Assembly (NCBI RefSeq): GCF_008123425.1
Contig: NZ_VSSS01000030.1
Span: 186,001-250,000, forward strand
Reading direction: 5' to 3'
DNA length: 64,000 bases
From: Bradyrhizobium rifense
GTDB taxonomy: Bacteria > Pseudomonadota > Alphaproteobacteria > Rhizobiales > Xanthobacteraceae
In this document: one piece after another, positions 7,831 to 17,419 of the stretch
Position numbering within the stretch: the stretch's first letter is position 1
How the letters are laid out: each line of letters opens with the position of its first letter
Translations under genes and position numbers: made by a program
Notes under the pieces: model-generated
What the model was told of the DNA's origin: nothing
Database searches by the model: none
Seen by the model: only the letters and a program-made list of their open reading frames with translations

Positions 7831-9183
7831 TCACCCGAACAGCGTATCCACCAGCAGCTTCACGTTCAAAATCACGATCACCCCCGCAACGATCCAAGCG
7901 GTCGCAGCGACGTATGGTGCAATCGCAAACTGCCCCATCTTGCGGCGGTCGGAGACGAAACGAACCAGCGGGATGACGGCGAAAGGCAGCTGCATCGACA
8001 GCACGACCTGACTGAACACCAGCAGATCCGCGGTGCCGCGCTCGCCGTAGATCGCGGTGACGATGATCACCGGAATGATAGCTATGCCGCGCGTGAGCAG
8101 GCGGCGCGCCCAGCTCGGCAGGCGCAGATCGAGGAAGCCTTCCATCACGATCTGGCCGGCGAGCGTCGCCGTCACCGTCGAGTTCAGGCCCGAGGCAAGC
8201 AGCGCAATCGCAAACAGCGTCGAGGCGATGCCGAGGCCAAGCAGCGGCGAGAGCAGCTCAAAGGCCTGGCCGATCTCGGCGACGTCGGAATGGCCGCTCT
8301 TGTGGAACGTCGCGGCGGCCACGACGAGGATCGCGGCGTTGATGAACAGCGCCAGCGTCAACGCGATGGTGGAATCCGTCGTCGCCCATTTGATCGCCTC
8401 GCGACGGCCCTCGTCGTTACGCTCATACGCGCGCGTCTGCACGATCGAGGAATGCAGGTAGAGATTATGCGGCATCACGGTCGCGCCGATGATGCCGATC
8501 GCGATGTAGAGCATCTCGGAATTGGTGAAGATCTCGGTCTTCGGCACAAAGCCGTGCAGGACCTCCGCGACCGGCGGCGCCGCGGCCACGATCTGGACTG
8601 CGAAGCACACCGCGATCACCGCAAGCAGTGCCATGACGAAGGCTTCGAGGAAGCGGAAGCCGCGATTCATCAGGACGAGCAGCAGGAAGGCATCGAGCGC
8701 GGCAATCAGCGCGCCGCCGACCAGGGGAATGCCGAACAGCAGTTTGAGCGCAATCGCCGTGCCGATCACCTCGGCGAGATCGCAGGCGATGATCGCCGCT
8801 TCGCAGGCCAACCAGAGCATGAAGTTCACGGTCGGCGAATAGGTCGCGCGGCAGGCCTGCGCGAGATCGCGGTCGGTGACGATGCCGAGCCGTGCTGCCA
8901 GCGCCTGGAGCAGGATCGCCATCAAGTTCGAGAGCAGGATGACCGAGAGCAGCGTGTAGCCGAACTTGGATCCACCGGCGAGGTCGGTCGCCCAGTTGCC
9001 GGGGTCCATGTAGCCGACCGAGACCATGTAGCCGGGGCCGACAAAGGCCAGCAGCCGCCGCCACCATGCCCCCGCTGCCGGGATGGCGACCGTGCCATTC
9101 ACCTCGGCAAGGCTCTTGGTGGTGGGCGCATCAGCGCGCCAACCGGCGGCGTCAGTGGTCAGGTCGGGCGATCGGGCATCCAT
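7831..9183 (-). CDS. mntH: Nramp-family manganese transporter MntH
   Basis: MntH imports Mn2+ with protons across the inner membrane and is the main manganese importer in Bradyrhizobium. The Nramp metal motif DPGN is present in the first helix (GYMDPGNWATD) and MPHNLYLHSS in helix six. About eleven hydrophobic segments follow over 450 residues. The frame stays open to 9234, but I start at the ATG at 9183 because a palindromic Mur-type operator occupies 9212–9228 and would otherwise lie inside the gene. It is convergent with bpt, with five bases between them. Confidence 0.93.
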   Translation of the reverse strand: MDARSPDLTTDAAGWRADAPTTKSLAEVNGTVAIPAAGAWWRRLLAFVGPGYMVSVGYMDPGNWATDLAGGSKFGYTLLSVILLSNLMAILLQALAARLGIVTDRDLAQACRATYSPTVNFMLWLACEAAIIACDLAEVIGTAIALKLLFGIPLVGGALIAALDAFLLLVLMNRGFRFLEAFVMALLAVIAVCFAVQIVAAAPPVAEVLHGFVPKTEIFTNSEMLYIAIGIIGATVMPHNLYLHSSIVQTRAYERNDEGRREAIKWATTDSTIALTLALFINAAILVVAAATFHKSGHSDVAEIGQAFELLSPLLGLGIASTLFAIALLASGLNSTVTATLAGQIVMEGFLDLRLPSWARRLLTRGIAIIPVIIVTAIYGERGTADLLVFSQVVLSMQLPFAVIPLVRFVSDRRKMGQFAIAPYVAATAWIVAGVIVILNVKLLVDTLFG

Positions 9184-9211
9184 GCTGGCACAATACCGGA
9201 GTCGAGCCTTA

Positions 9212-9228
9212 TTGCAACTCATTTGCAA
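9212..9228 (-). promoter_or_regulatory. Candidate Mur operator of mntH
   Basis: TTGCAA (9212–9217), five bases, TTGCAA (9223–9228) forms a 17-bp inverted repeat 28 bases before the mntH ATG. Mur, the manganese-responsive Fur homologue, represses mntH in Bradyrhizobium and recognises TGCAA-rich palindromes. Identity as Mur rather than another Fur-family site is inferred. Confidence 0.6.
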
Positions 9229-9353
9229 CTGCATCTAGCCGCATCGGTTCCCTGCGGCCGCCCCGTTTTGCCCGGCCCTGTCGGGAAGCGGGTGGGTTTG
9301 GCCGTCCCAAGAAGCGCCTACTGGCGGCAACTCGACTTTGCAGGAAATGAGCC

Positions 9354-10598
9354 ATGTCCAATCCGCCCCGCCTCCCCAAAACCTTTAACCGCCTCGCCTG
9401 GTCCAATCTGGCGGCACAGTCGGCCGAACAGATCGCGCTGGCCGCGGCTCCCATCGTCGCTGTGCTGACCTTGGGCGTGGCCGAAGGCCAGACCGGCCTG
9501 CTCCAGACCGCCCTCACTTTGCCTTTCGTCCTGTTCGCCATTCCGGCCGGTCTGCTTGCCGACCGCATCTCGCGCCGCTCGCTGATGGCGGCTGCCGAGG
9601 CACTGCGCGCGGTTGCGCTCGGAGCAATCGTGCTGCTGCTCGCACTCGGGGCGCTCAATCTGCCACTGCTGGCGCTGCTCGGCTTTGCCGCCGTGTGCGG
9701 CACCGTCGTCTACAGCGTGGCCGCGCCGGCCCTGGTGCCCTCACTGGTGAGCGCTGAGCTGTTGCCGGCTGCCAATGCCCGCATCGAGCTTGCCCGCACC
9801 ATCGCCTTTGCAGGCGGGCCTGCGCTCGGCGGCACGCTGGTCGGCTGGTGGGGCGCGAGCCTGGCGTTCGGCTTTGCCACGGCGCTCTCGGCCATCGCCG
9901 TGGTGCTGCTCTCCGGCATCTACGACCCCGCGCGTACGCCTGCGCCGCGCCGTCATCCGTTCCAGGACATTCGTGAAGGCGCGGCCTTCGTGTTTCACCA
10001 TCCGCTGCTGCGGCCGGTGTTCATCACGCAGTTCATTTTCAACACCGGCTGGTTCCTGCAGATCGCGGTGTTCGTGCCTTACGCCGTGCGTCATCTCGGC
10101 CTGACCGCCGCCGGTGTCGGCGCCGTGCTGACGATGTACGGCGTCGGTATGGTGATCGGCGCGCTGTTCGCCACGCGCGTGATGAAACGCATCGCGTTCG
10201 GCATCGTGGTCGGCCTCGGCCCGGTCACCGGCTTCGTCGCCGCGGTGGTGATGGCACTGACCGTGCTGGTGCCCTCCCCATGGCTCGCAGGTCTCAGCTT
10301 CTTCCTGCTCGGCGTCGGCCCGATCCTGTGGGTGATCTCGACCACGACCTTGCGCCAGTCGGTGACGCCGCCGCGGCTGCTCGGGCGCGTCTCCGCGATC
10401 AACATCATGAGCTACGGCGCCCGCCCGCTCGGCTCGGCGCTCGGAGCCATCGTCGGCGGCTTCTGGAGTGCGGAAGCGTGCCTCTACCTCGCCACAGCCG
10501 TGTTCGGCGTGCAGGCGCTGGTGATCTGGCTCTCGCCCGCGGTTGCGTTGGATCGGCAGCCGGCCATGGTGGGAGACGAAGCGGCGGCGAGGTGCTAA
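9354..10598 (+). CDS. MFS transporter
   Basis: This is a 414-residue major facilitator with twelve hydrophobic segments. The loop-2/3 signature GLLADRISRRSLM follows the second helix, and the central cytoplasmic loop (RTPAPRRHPFQDIREG) precedes helix seven. The sequence pattern resembles the enterobactin-exporter/MFS_3 type of drug or siderophore exporter. The substrate is unknown. Its stop overlaps the stop of the convergent cyclase gene by four bases. It is divergent from mntH, but only a generic relationship is suggested. Confidence 0.82.
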   Translation: MSNPPRLPKTFNRLAWSNLAAQSAEQIALAAAPIVAVLTLGVAEGQTGLLQTALTLPFVLFAIPAGLLADRISRRSLMAAAEALRAVALGAIVLLLALGALNLPLLALLGFAAVCGTVVYSVAAPALVPSLVSAELLPAANARIELARTIAFAGGPALGGTLVGWWGASLAFGFATALSAIAVVLLSGIYDPARTPAPRRHPFQDIREGAAFVFHHPLLRPVFITQFIFNTGWFLQIAVFVPYAVRHLGLTAAGVGAVLTMYGVGMVIGALFATRVMKRIAFGIVVGLGPVTGFVAAVVMALTVLVPSPWLAGLSFFLLGVGPILWVISTTTLRQSVTPPRLLGRVSAINIMSYGARPLGSALGAIVGGFWSAEACLYLATAVFGVQALVIWLSPAVALDRQPAMVGDEAAARC

Positions 10599-11854
10599 TT
10601 CGCCAGATACCGCTCGTAGCTCCCCGTCACCGGCTCGCTGGCATCGACCTCGGGGTCGAGCGTGTAGAGGTCCTGCGCGCGGCCGATGCCGCGCAGCGCG
10701 TAGCGGCCGGTGGAGACGAGATAGCGGCGGCCGGCGGCGTCGAGGCCCTTGTAGAATTCTGCTGATGCCAAGAGCTCACGATCGACCGAACGGCTCATCG
10801 AGGCGATGCGGCTGACTTCGTTGACGGTCGGCCCCACCACGGTGAAATCGAGCCGGTCCTCGCTGCCGATATTGCCGTAAAAGACCTCGCCGACATGCAG
10901 GCCGATATAGGCTGACGTGGTCGGACGACCGTCGGCCGCCCGGCGCGCATTCAGCGCCGCGACGTTCTGGCGAAACAGGTGCTCGGCGCGCAGCGCCGCG
11001 CGGCGGGCATGGGCCATGTCCTCGCCGGTGAACATCGCGAGCACGCCGTCCCCGATCAACTTCAGCACGTCGCCGCCGGCCTCGTGAATCGCGTCGATCA
11101 CGGCCTGGGCGTAGTCGTTGAGGAACGGGATGATCTCGTCGGGACCGATGCTCTCGCTGATCCCGGTCGAGCCGCGCAAATCCGAATACCAGAGCACGGC
11201 GTTGATGCGCTCGGTGACGCCGCGCGAGATGCGTCCGCCCAGCACCTGCTCGGAGGCACCGCGTCCGAGATAGACGCGCCCGAGCGTGCGCGCGATATCG
11301 ACCTGCTGCGCCGATTTGATCGCGAGCCCCAGCACCGGCACGAGATCGCGCAGGGCCTCAAGCTCTTCCTCATCAAAGCCTTCATCGCGCCGCGTGGTCC
11401 AGCAGGAATAGAAGCAGTCCATCAGGCCGAGCGCGCCGTTCTCGCCGAAGCGATGCACGAAGGCCAGATAATGCTTGTGGCCCTTCTCGGCGAGTTCTTC
11501 GATCTGCGAGAAATCCATCGAGGGCGCGTCGGCGAGATCGATCACCATCTCGTCCTGGCCATGCTCGAGCATGTGGAAGAACACCGAGCGGCGCCAGCTC
11601 TTGGCGGCGTCGCCTTCGGCGGTCGAGCCATATTCGAACATTTCGCTCTCGTTGCTGGCCCGATCGCTCCAGCGGAAGCCGCGGCCCTCATAGATCGGAT
11701 GGAGCGTGTCGATGACGACGAGCCCGCGCGAGAGTTCCAGCCCCTCTGCGCGGCAGCGCTCGCAAAAGCCGCGCAGCAGCTCGTTTTCGGGAAGGCCGGT
11801 GAGGCCCTGACCGGTCAGCCAGTTCATCAGCGCAAGGCGCGAGGTCAATTGCAT
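10595..11854 (-). CDS. Class III adenylate/guanylate cyclase
   Basis: This 419-residue soluble protein makes a cyclic nucleotide. Residues 1 to about 200 form a GAF-like sensory region without obvious motifs. The catalytic domain (about 215 to 385) carries both metal aspartates: WYSDLRGST and LIGDGVLAMF. The conserved YIGLHVGEVFYGNIGSEDRLDFTVVG segment is also present. There is no transmembrane segment, so any signal is cytoplasmic. cAMP is the likelier product, but the purine-specifying residues were not tested. It is divergent from the MFS gene at 12010. An internal ATG at 11827 is an alternative start. Confidence 0.87.
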   Translation of the reverse strand: MQLTSRLALMNWLTGQGLTGLPENELLRGFCERCRAEGLELSRGLVVIDTLHPIYEGRGFRWSDRASNESEMFEYGSTAEGDAAKSWRRSVFFHMLEHGQDEMVIDLADAPSMDFSQIEELAEKGHKHYLAFVHRFGENGALGLMDCFYSCWTTRRDEGFDEEELEALRDLVPVLGLAIKSAQQVDIARTLGRVYLGRGASEQVLGGRISRGVTERINAVLWYSDLRGSTGISESIGPDEIIPFLNDYAQAVIDAIHEAGGDVLKLIGDGVLAMFTGEDMAHARRAALRAEHLFRQNVAALNARRAADGRPTTSAYIGLHVGEVFYGNIGSEDRLDFTVVGPTVNEVSRIASMSRSVDRELLASAEFYKGLDAAGRRYLVSTGRYALRGIGRAQDLYTLDPEVDASEPVTGSYERYLAN

Positions 11855-12009
11855 ACGCCATTATGGCGTGCATTCGTGACGAGCGAAAGGCCGAGCACAA
11901 CCGAGGCTCCCGCCCGCAGCAGGTCGAATATGTCGCGGACGGTGTTGACGCGCTCTCGGCTCGGGCCGCAAATGCAAGTGATGACACCGACGACCAGACA
12001 TACGGCGAC

Positions 12010-13167
12010 ATGAGCCAGCGCCAGCTTCCCATCATCCTGGCGCTCGGCACGACGCAGACTCTGGCCTGGGCCTCCAGCTACTATCTGCCGGCGCTGCTCG
12101 CCGATCCCATGGCGCACGACCTCGGCATCTCCACCAACTGGATCTTTGGCGCGTTCTCGGCCTCGCTGGTGATCTCCGCGATGCTGGGACCGCGCATTGG
12201 CCGGCAGATCGATCTTGTCGGCGGCCGGCAGGTGCTGTCGGCCTCGAACCTGACCATTGCCGCCGGCCTCGTGCTGCTTGGGTTCTCGCAATCCGTTCCG
12301 GTGATGGCGTTCGCCTGGCTCGTGCTCGGCATCGGCATGGCGATGGGGCTCTATGACGCCGCCTTCGCCGCACTCGGCCGCATCTACGGCACCGAAGCCC
12401 GCGGCTCGATCACCGGCATCACGCTGATGGCGGGCTTTGCCTCGACCGTCGGCTGGCCCCTGACCGCCTGGGGGCTCGCCCATATCGGCTGGCGCGACAC
12501 GTGCTTCGCCTGGGCCGCAGCCAACATCCTGATCGGCCTGCCCCTCAATTTCTTCATGCTGCCAGCGATCAAGGGCGCCAAGCAGGCCGCCGCAACGGCG
12601 GAGAAGCCGCACGTCCCGCTCGACCGCACCATGATCCTGCTCGCCTTCGTCTTTGCCGCGGTCTGGACCGTCACTGGCGCCATGGCCGTGCATTTCCCAC
12701 GCATCCTCGAGGCAACCGGCGCCACGCATGTCGAGGCGATCGCGGCTGGCGCGCTGATCGGCCCGGCGCAGGTGATCGCGCGCATTCTCGAAGCGAGCGT
12801 TCTCTCCCGCTTCCATCCGCTGTGGTCGACCCGGCTCGCCTGCCTCACCCATCCAATCGGAGCCGCCGTCGTCGCCATCTTCGGCGCGCCTGCCGCAAGC
12901 GCCTTTGCGTTGCTGCACGGCTCCGGCAACGGCATCTTGACGATCGCGCGCGGAACCTTGCCACTCTCGATCTTCGGCCCGAAAGACTTTGGTTATCGGC
13001 TCGGCATCATCGGCGCGCCGGCACGGATGGCGCAGGCGGTGGCGCCGCTGGCCTTCGGCCTGCTCATCGACGTCATGGGCGCAAAAGTGCTAATGGTCTC
13101 GTCCGCGCTCAGCCTGTCGGCGCTGGCCGCGCTGTTCCTGATCCGCGCCGAGAAGCGGCCGGATTGA
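12010..13167 (+). CDS. MFS transporter, YbfB/OFA-like
   Basis: This is a 385-residue major facilitator with about twelve hydrophobic helices (LPIILALGTTQTLAWASSYYLP opens helix one). The loop GPRIGRQIDLVGGRQVL matches the MFS loop motif between helices two and three. I use the ATG at 12010. The frame is open upstream to 11863, but that part is polar and lies in the promoter region shared with the cyclase gene. The substrate is unknown. Confidence 0.8.
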   Translation: MSQRQLPIILALGTTQTLAWASSYYLPALLADPMAHDLGISTNWIFGAFSASLVISAMLGPRIGRQIDLVGGRQVLSASNLTIAAGLVLLGFSQSVPVMAFAWLVLGIGMAMGLYDAAFAALGRIYGTEARGSITGITLMAGFASTVGWPLTAWGLAHIGWRDTCFAWAAANILIGLPLNFFMLPAIKGAKQAAATAEKPHVPLDRTMILLAFVFAAVWTVTGAMAVHFPRILEATGATHVEAIAAGALIGPAQVIARILEASVLSRFHPLWSTRLACLTHPIGAAVVAIFGAPAASAFALLHGSGNGILTIARGTLPLSIFGPKDFGYRLGIIGAPARMAQAVAPLAFGLLIDVMGAKVLMVSSALSLSALAALFLIRAEKRPD

Positions 13168-13198
13168 CCGTGCCACCGCTTTCGCGCACAAGCGCAGC

Positions 13199-13387
13199 AT
13201 GACCGAAGACAAGAGCCCACCCCGCACCTTCAAAGGCCTCCTGCGATGGGCGATGACGCCGCCGCAGGCCTGGGGCGTCTATCTCCTCGCCATTCTGCTG
13301 GTGTGGCTGCTCTCGTTCTATGCCGGCACGCTGAAGCCGAAGAAGACGCCGGAGGGCGGCCCGCCGCCAGTCATGGCACCGCGCTAA
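13199..13387 (+). CDS. Small single-pass membrane protein, 62 aa
   Basis: A basic N-terminus is followed by one clear transmembrane segment (AWGVYLLAILLVWLLSFYAG, residues about 24 to 43) and a proline-rich tail (PKKTPEGGPPPVMAPR). It begins 31 bases after the MFS gene on the same strand and may be cotranscribed. No known family is recognised. Confidence 0.6.
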   Translation: MTEDKSPPRTFKGLLRWAMTPPQAWGVYLLAILLVWLLSFYAGTLKPKKTPEGGPPPVMAPR

Positions 13388-13407
13388 ATCACCAAAGTCA
13401 TCGCGCT

Positions 13408-15471
13408 TCAGGCGGCCCGGACTTCCTCGACAAAGCTGCCGACCTCGCTTGTCAACTGCTCGGCCTGTCGCGACAGGCCGTCTGCCGCGCTCAGCACCTC
13501 ACTCGCCGCGACGCCCGTTTCCGTTGCCGCCTTGCTCACACCACCGATGGTCGCCGTCACGTCCCTCACAGATTGCGACGTCTGCTGAACGTTGCGAGCG
13601 ATTTCCGCCGTCGCCACGCCTTGTGCCTCGACTGCCGTCGCGATCACATTCGAGATCGAGCTGACCTCTTCGATCGTCCCGGTGATTCCGCGGATCGCCT
13701 CGACAGCCTCCTTGGTGGCGGCCTGAATTTGCGCGATCTGGGCCCCGATATCCGCTGTCGCGGTCGCCGTCTGGGTCGCCAGCATCTTCACCTCGGAGGC
13801 GACCACGGCAAAGCCTCTCCCGGCATCCCCGGCCCGCGCCGCCTCGATCGTGGCATTCAAGGCCAGCAGGTTCGTCTGAGCGGCGATCGCCTGGATCAAG
13901 GTGACCACCGCGCCGATCTTCTCGGCCCCCTCGGCCAGCGTCTGCACGATCTTGTCGGTCCGCTGCGCATCGGCCACCGCCCGGCCGGTGATCGTCGACG
14001 ATTGTGCGACCTGGCGGCTGATCTCGCTGATCGATGCCGTCAATTCTTCGGCCGCAGAGGCCACCGTGCTCGCGCCCACGCTCGCTTCCTCGGCCGCCGC
14101 CGCAACCGTTGTCGCCTGCCCCTTGGTCTGCGTCGCGGTCGAGGACATCGATCGCGCTGTCGTCTCGAGCTCGGTAGCCCCCGACGCCAGCAACGCTACC
14201 ATTGCGCCCGCCTTGGCCTCGAAATCGCGAACCAGGCCTTCGAGACGCGCCGCGCGCTTCTCTTTGACGACCCGCTCGGCGGCCTGTTCTCCAGCCAGTC
14301 GATTGGTGGTGGCCATGGCCTCCTTGAAGACCTGCACGGCGAGAGCCATGCCGCCGATCTCATCCTTGCGAGCAGCAAATGGCACCTCGGCTTCCTCGTT
14401 GCGGGCAAGCCGGGTCATCACCTCCGAAAGCTTTGAGATTGGCGTGAGCAAGTGGCGCACGAGCAGCACCGACGAAGCTGAAGCTAATCCCAGAACGACC
14501 AGAATAGCCGCGCCGGTGAACAAGATTCCCCACAGCCCGTTGGCTTCGTCCAGTTCGGCCACGGCCTGCGCATCGCGCAAGGCCGCATCGCGAATCCCCA
14601 GCAGCGAGGCGTTCGCACCGGTGGCTGACCTGCGCCAGTCGTCGACCGATACCTCGTATGGCGTGCCGTTGAATGCAGCCTTTGTCAGCCCGTCGCGCAG
14701 CGGCTTGTCCGAACCAAAATAGCGATCCCTGGCCGCGCCGACGCTGGCCCGCGTGTTCTTGGGCGCGAAAACGTCATCACCGCGGTCGAGGATTTCAGCC
14801 CAAAGCCGCGCCATCTGGCCGTTCGCAGCGCTTAGTTCGTCCCGCTCCGCCAATGTGGCTGGACGGCCGGCCGACACCAGACCCGAAATCATCAGCGAGA
14901 CCTGACCGGCGGTCTGCCGGATCACCCAGCCCTTCTGCGCGACATCGAGCAAGTTTCCCGCCGTGGTGCTCAGCCGCATCGTCGCCTTGATGCCGGACTC
15001 CAGGAGTTCATTCAGGCTCGCCATCGCCTCGGCGTAGTCTCGCATGGCCCTGGCAGCGCTGCCGCCGGGACGCTCGGTCAGCGGCTTCTGCCAGTAGGAA
15101 GCGGCCTCCTCACGCGTGGCCGCGATCTTCGCCGCGGCCGCCTTGACCCGCTGCGTCAAGTCAGCATCGCCGCGGGCTAGCGTCTCCAGTTTCGCCAGCG
15201 CCTCGTCGCTCGTTCGACGATTGTCGGCAAACTCCTTGAGCACCGCATCATCCGCCGCGGATTTTCCGAGCAGCGCTCGATTGACGGGACCACGCTCGAC
15301 GGTCAGGCTGCCGACAGCATCGAAGCCGGCCGCCAGACGGGTCTCCAGGGCGTGCGCCGCGATGGCGTTCTGGTACGCGCTCCAGCGTTCGCTGAGTTGA
15401 AGACCTGACGTCAGAACGACGACGCCCGACATCAGCGCTGCAATGGCAATTCCCGACCGCTTGATGGACAC
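13408..15471 (-). CDS. Methyl-accepting chemotaxis protein
   Basis: This is a transmembrane chemoreceptor of 687 residues. Helix one is near residues 8 to 28, followed by a periplasmic helical domain of about 280 residues rich in Ala/Arg/Glu. Helix two (LWGILFTGAAILVVLGLAS) sits near 310 to 330, then a HAMP linker (LLTPISKLSEVMTRLARNE). The cytoplasmic signalling tip contains IAAQTNLLALNATIEAARAG and GFAVVASEVKMLA. No C-terminal CheR-binding pentapeptide is seen (it ends EEVRAA). The ligand is unknown, and no che genes are nearby. Confidence 0.93.
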   Translation of the reverse strand: MSIKRSGIAIAALMSGVVVLTSGLQLSERWSAYQNAIAAHALETRLAAGFDAVGSLTVERGPVNRALLGKSAADDAVLKEFADNRRTSDEALAKLETLARGDADLTQRVKAAAAKIAATREEAASYWQKPLTERPGGSAARAMRDYAEAMASLNELLESGIKATMRLSTTAGNLLDVAQKGWVIRQTAGQVSLMISGLVSAGRPATLAERDELSAANGQMARLWAEILDRGDDVFAPKNTRASVGAARDRYFGSDKPLRDGLTKAAFNGTPYEVSVDDWRRSATGANASLLGIRDAALRDAQAVAELDEANGLWGILFTGAAILVVLGLASASSVLLVRHLLTPISKLSEVMTRLARNEEAEVPFAARKDEIGGMALAVQVFKEAMATTNRLAGEQAAERVVKEKRAARLEGLVRDFEAKAGAMVALLASGATELETTARSMSSTATQTKGQATTVAAAAEEASVGASTVASAAEELTASISEISRQVAQSSTITGRAVADAQRTDKIVQTLAEGAEKIGAVVTLIQAIAAQTNLLALNATIEAARAGDAGRGFAVVASEVKMLATQTATATADIGAQIAQIQAATKEAVEAIRGITGTIEEVSSISNVIATAVEAQGVATAEIARNVQQTSQSVRDVTATIGGVSKAATETGVAASEVLSAADGLSRQAEQLTSEVGSFVEEVRAA

Positions 15472-15538
15472 GCCCCACTCCTCATTCGCGCCAAAACCTA
15501 GGACGTGAGGGCCAGCCCCCTCGCTCGAAGGCCACGCC

Positions 15539-16252
15539 TCATTTCAATTCGAATTCGACAAGCTCGACGGTCGATGTCCCCGCGTTTCGCATCGTCCGCG
15601 TGGGGCCCGCATCCTGCCATGCGAAATCGCCATACTTCAGGTTGAGCCTGTGATCCGGCTTGCCCTGCCTGCCCTCGACCAATTCGCCGCCCTGCACCAC
15701 AATGCGCACGCCCGGCGCTGCCTGCTGCATCGGTGGCGCAGACTCACCCGGCTGGAGGATCAACCGCCAGGCCTGAACACGGTGATTATCCATGACCGAG
15801 ACGTACGGTGCAGGACGTACAAGCGGTGAAAAGCGGCCCGGCTGGGAGTCGTACATCTCAAACCCCATGATCCGGAAATCGCTGGAGCCGACATTGACAA
15901 CCTGATGCACCACCGGCTGCTTCGCATAGTTGGTGAACAACACTTCCCCGACCTTGCGCGGCGTGATGACGGGCTTGCCGCCAAGCGGCGTCCCCTCGGC
16001 ATCCGAGACGGCCATGTACACCTGTGCAAAGTCCCGGGTGTGCCGGTGATAGGCGGCCATCTCTCCGGCCGGGATCGTGACGTTCATGAAGCGCAGATAT
16101 TCGTTGCTGAAGGTCTGATCGTGAAAGCTCGCAAACTCGATCGGAACGATCTCGGGATCGTCCGCCGCGCTCACTTGTCTCGGTAGCACCGCAGCGCCAA
16201 GCACCGCGCAGCAACCGCACAAGAACTGACGCCGTCCCATCGAATTACGCAT
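15539..16252 (-). CDS. Tat-exported cupin-like protein
   Basis: The 237-residue protein begins with a twin-arginine type leader (MGRRQFLCGCCAVLGAAVLP, likely cleavage after VSA), so export to the periplasm as a folded protein is likely. The rest looks like two cupin-like halves: IPAGEMAAYHRHTRDFAQVYM (residues about 80 to 100) gives a possible metal His pair, and a second half contains LQPGESAPPMQQAAPGVRIVVQGG. A metal-binding or oxygenase role is possible but unproven. The start at 16252 has AAGGA close upstream; 16240 is an alternative. Confidence 0.65.
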   Translation of the reverse strand: MRNSMGRRQFLCGCCAVLGAAVLPRQVSAADDPEIVPIEFASFHDQTFSNEYLRFMNVTIPAGEMAAYHRHTRDFAQVYMAVSDAEGTPLGGKPVITPRKVGEVLFTNYAKQPVVHQVVNVGSSDFRIMGFEMYDSQPGRFSPLVRPAPYVSVMDNHRVQAWRLILQPGESAPPMQQAAPGVRIVVQGGELVEGRQGKPDHRLNLKYGDFAWQDAGPTRTMRNAGTSTVELVEFELK

Positions 16253-16457
16253 ATCCTTGCCGTCCTGTTGAATTATGCACGCTTGCATGCTTATCGGCCG
16301 ACTCTTTAAAGTCCGCTTAAATGAAGGCCTCATCGCAGTTTCAGAGAACGCATGGCGCGTCGCTGCGAATGGCATGCCTGCTCGAGCCAGTTGGATCGTT
16401 GATGACGGCCCTGCCGAATCTATTGGCACGGCAATAGCCGCGCCTGCGCGGAGCTGA

Positions 16458-17336
16458 TCAATTCGTCTTCGTTTCGCTAGTCGCGATCCAGATGCCGGCG
16501 AATACGGCAACCAGCCCGATCAGGAGATTCGGCGTGATCGGCTCGCCGATCAGCAGCGCCGCCAGCAAGGTCGCCGCGATCGGATTGACCGTCATCGTGT
16601 TGGCAACGCGAGTCGGCGTGGCGCGCGCCAGCGCCATGACCCAGAGAATGAAGGCGAGCGCGCCGCCGCCGGCGCCGAGATAGAGTCCGGCAATCCACTG
16701 CGCCGCCGTAAAATGGTTGAGCGCGGCAAAGCTGCCCTTCGCAAGACCCACGATCACCAGCACCACGGCACCCGCGCCCATACCGACGGTGAGAAAGCCG
16801 AGCGCGCTGGAACGCTGCATCAGCGGCCGCGACAGCACATTGTAGAAGGCCATGCAGAACACCGCGCCGGTCATGATCAGCTCACCGCGCCAGGAACCGG
16901 GCGGGCTCTGTGCCAGCCCCACGGCAAGCGCCGCCGCCACGCCGAGCACGGCGATGCCCACGCCGATGATCTTGCGCGCCGTCAGCCGTTCCACACCGAG
17001 GATCGCACCGACCACCATGGTGTGAAGCGGCAGCGTCGCCAGCGCGAGACTGGCACGGGCAGCGGTCGTGTAAGACACTGCGATATTGTAGAGGATGAAG
17101 AACAGGCCGAAGAAGCAGATGCCGAGCGCCATCACCGCCGGCCAGTTCGACCGCTGCGGCCAGCGCACGCGCAGCAGAAGCGCGCACGGCAGCAGGCAAA
17201 GGAAACCGATCCCCCAGCGCAGGATCGCCAGCATCACCGGATCGGCGCCGGCGACGAGATAGCGAGTGATCGCAGCCGCAGTGCCCCCTAAGCTGCTCGA
17301 CGCCAGTGCGATCGCGACCCCGAGCCATTCCCCCAC
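16458..17336 (-). CDS. DMT superfamily (EamA) permease
   Basis: This is a 292-residue inner-membrane protein with ten hydrophobic segments in two EamA repeats (first from GVAIALASSSLGGTAAAIT, second from ELIMTGAVFCMAFYNVLSRP). I start at the GTG at 17336, which has GGGAGG six bases upstream. The more distal ATG at 17402 gives an unrelated polar extension. The family exports amino acids or other small metabolites, and the substrate here is unknown. Confidence 0.82.
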   Translation of the reverse strand: MGEWLGVAIALASSSLGGTAAAITRYLVAGADPVMLAILRWGIGFLCLLPCALLLRVRWPQRSNWPAVMALGICFFGLFFILYNIAVSYTTAARASLALATLPLHTMVVGAILGVERLTARKIIGVGIAVLGVAAALAVGLAQSPPGSWRGELIMTGAVFCMAFYNVLSRPLMQRSSALGFLTVGMGAGAVVLVIVGLAKGSFAALNHFTAAQWIAGLYLGAGGGALAFILWVMALARATPTRVANTMTVNPIAATLLAALLIGEPITPNLLIGLVAVFAGIWIATSETKTN

Positions 17337-17419
17337 GCTTCGCCTCCCGTCCCGGAGCTTCTGGAGGCGGCTAGCACATCCCTGCTGCCACTGGGGTGGC
17401 AACAGGACCGCTGGCGAAG

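Noticed and set aside
7243..9468. A plus-strand open frame of 741 codons
   Set aside because: It crosses bpt out of frame and is antisense to mntH; both real genes have clear motifs.
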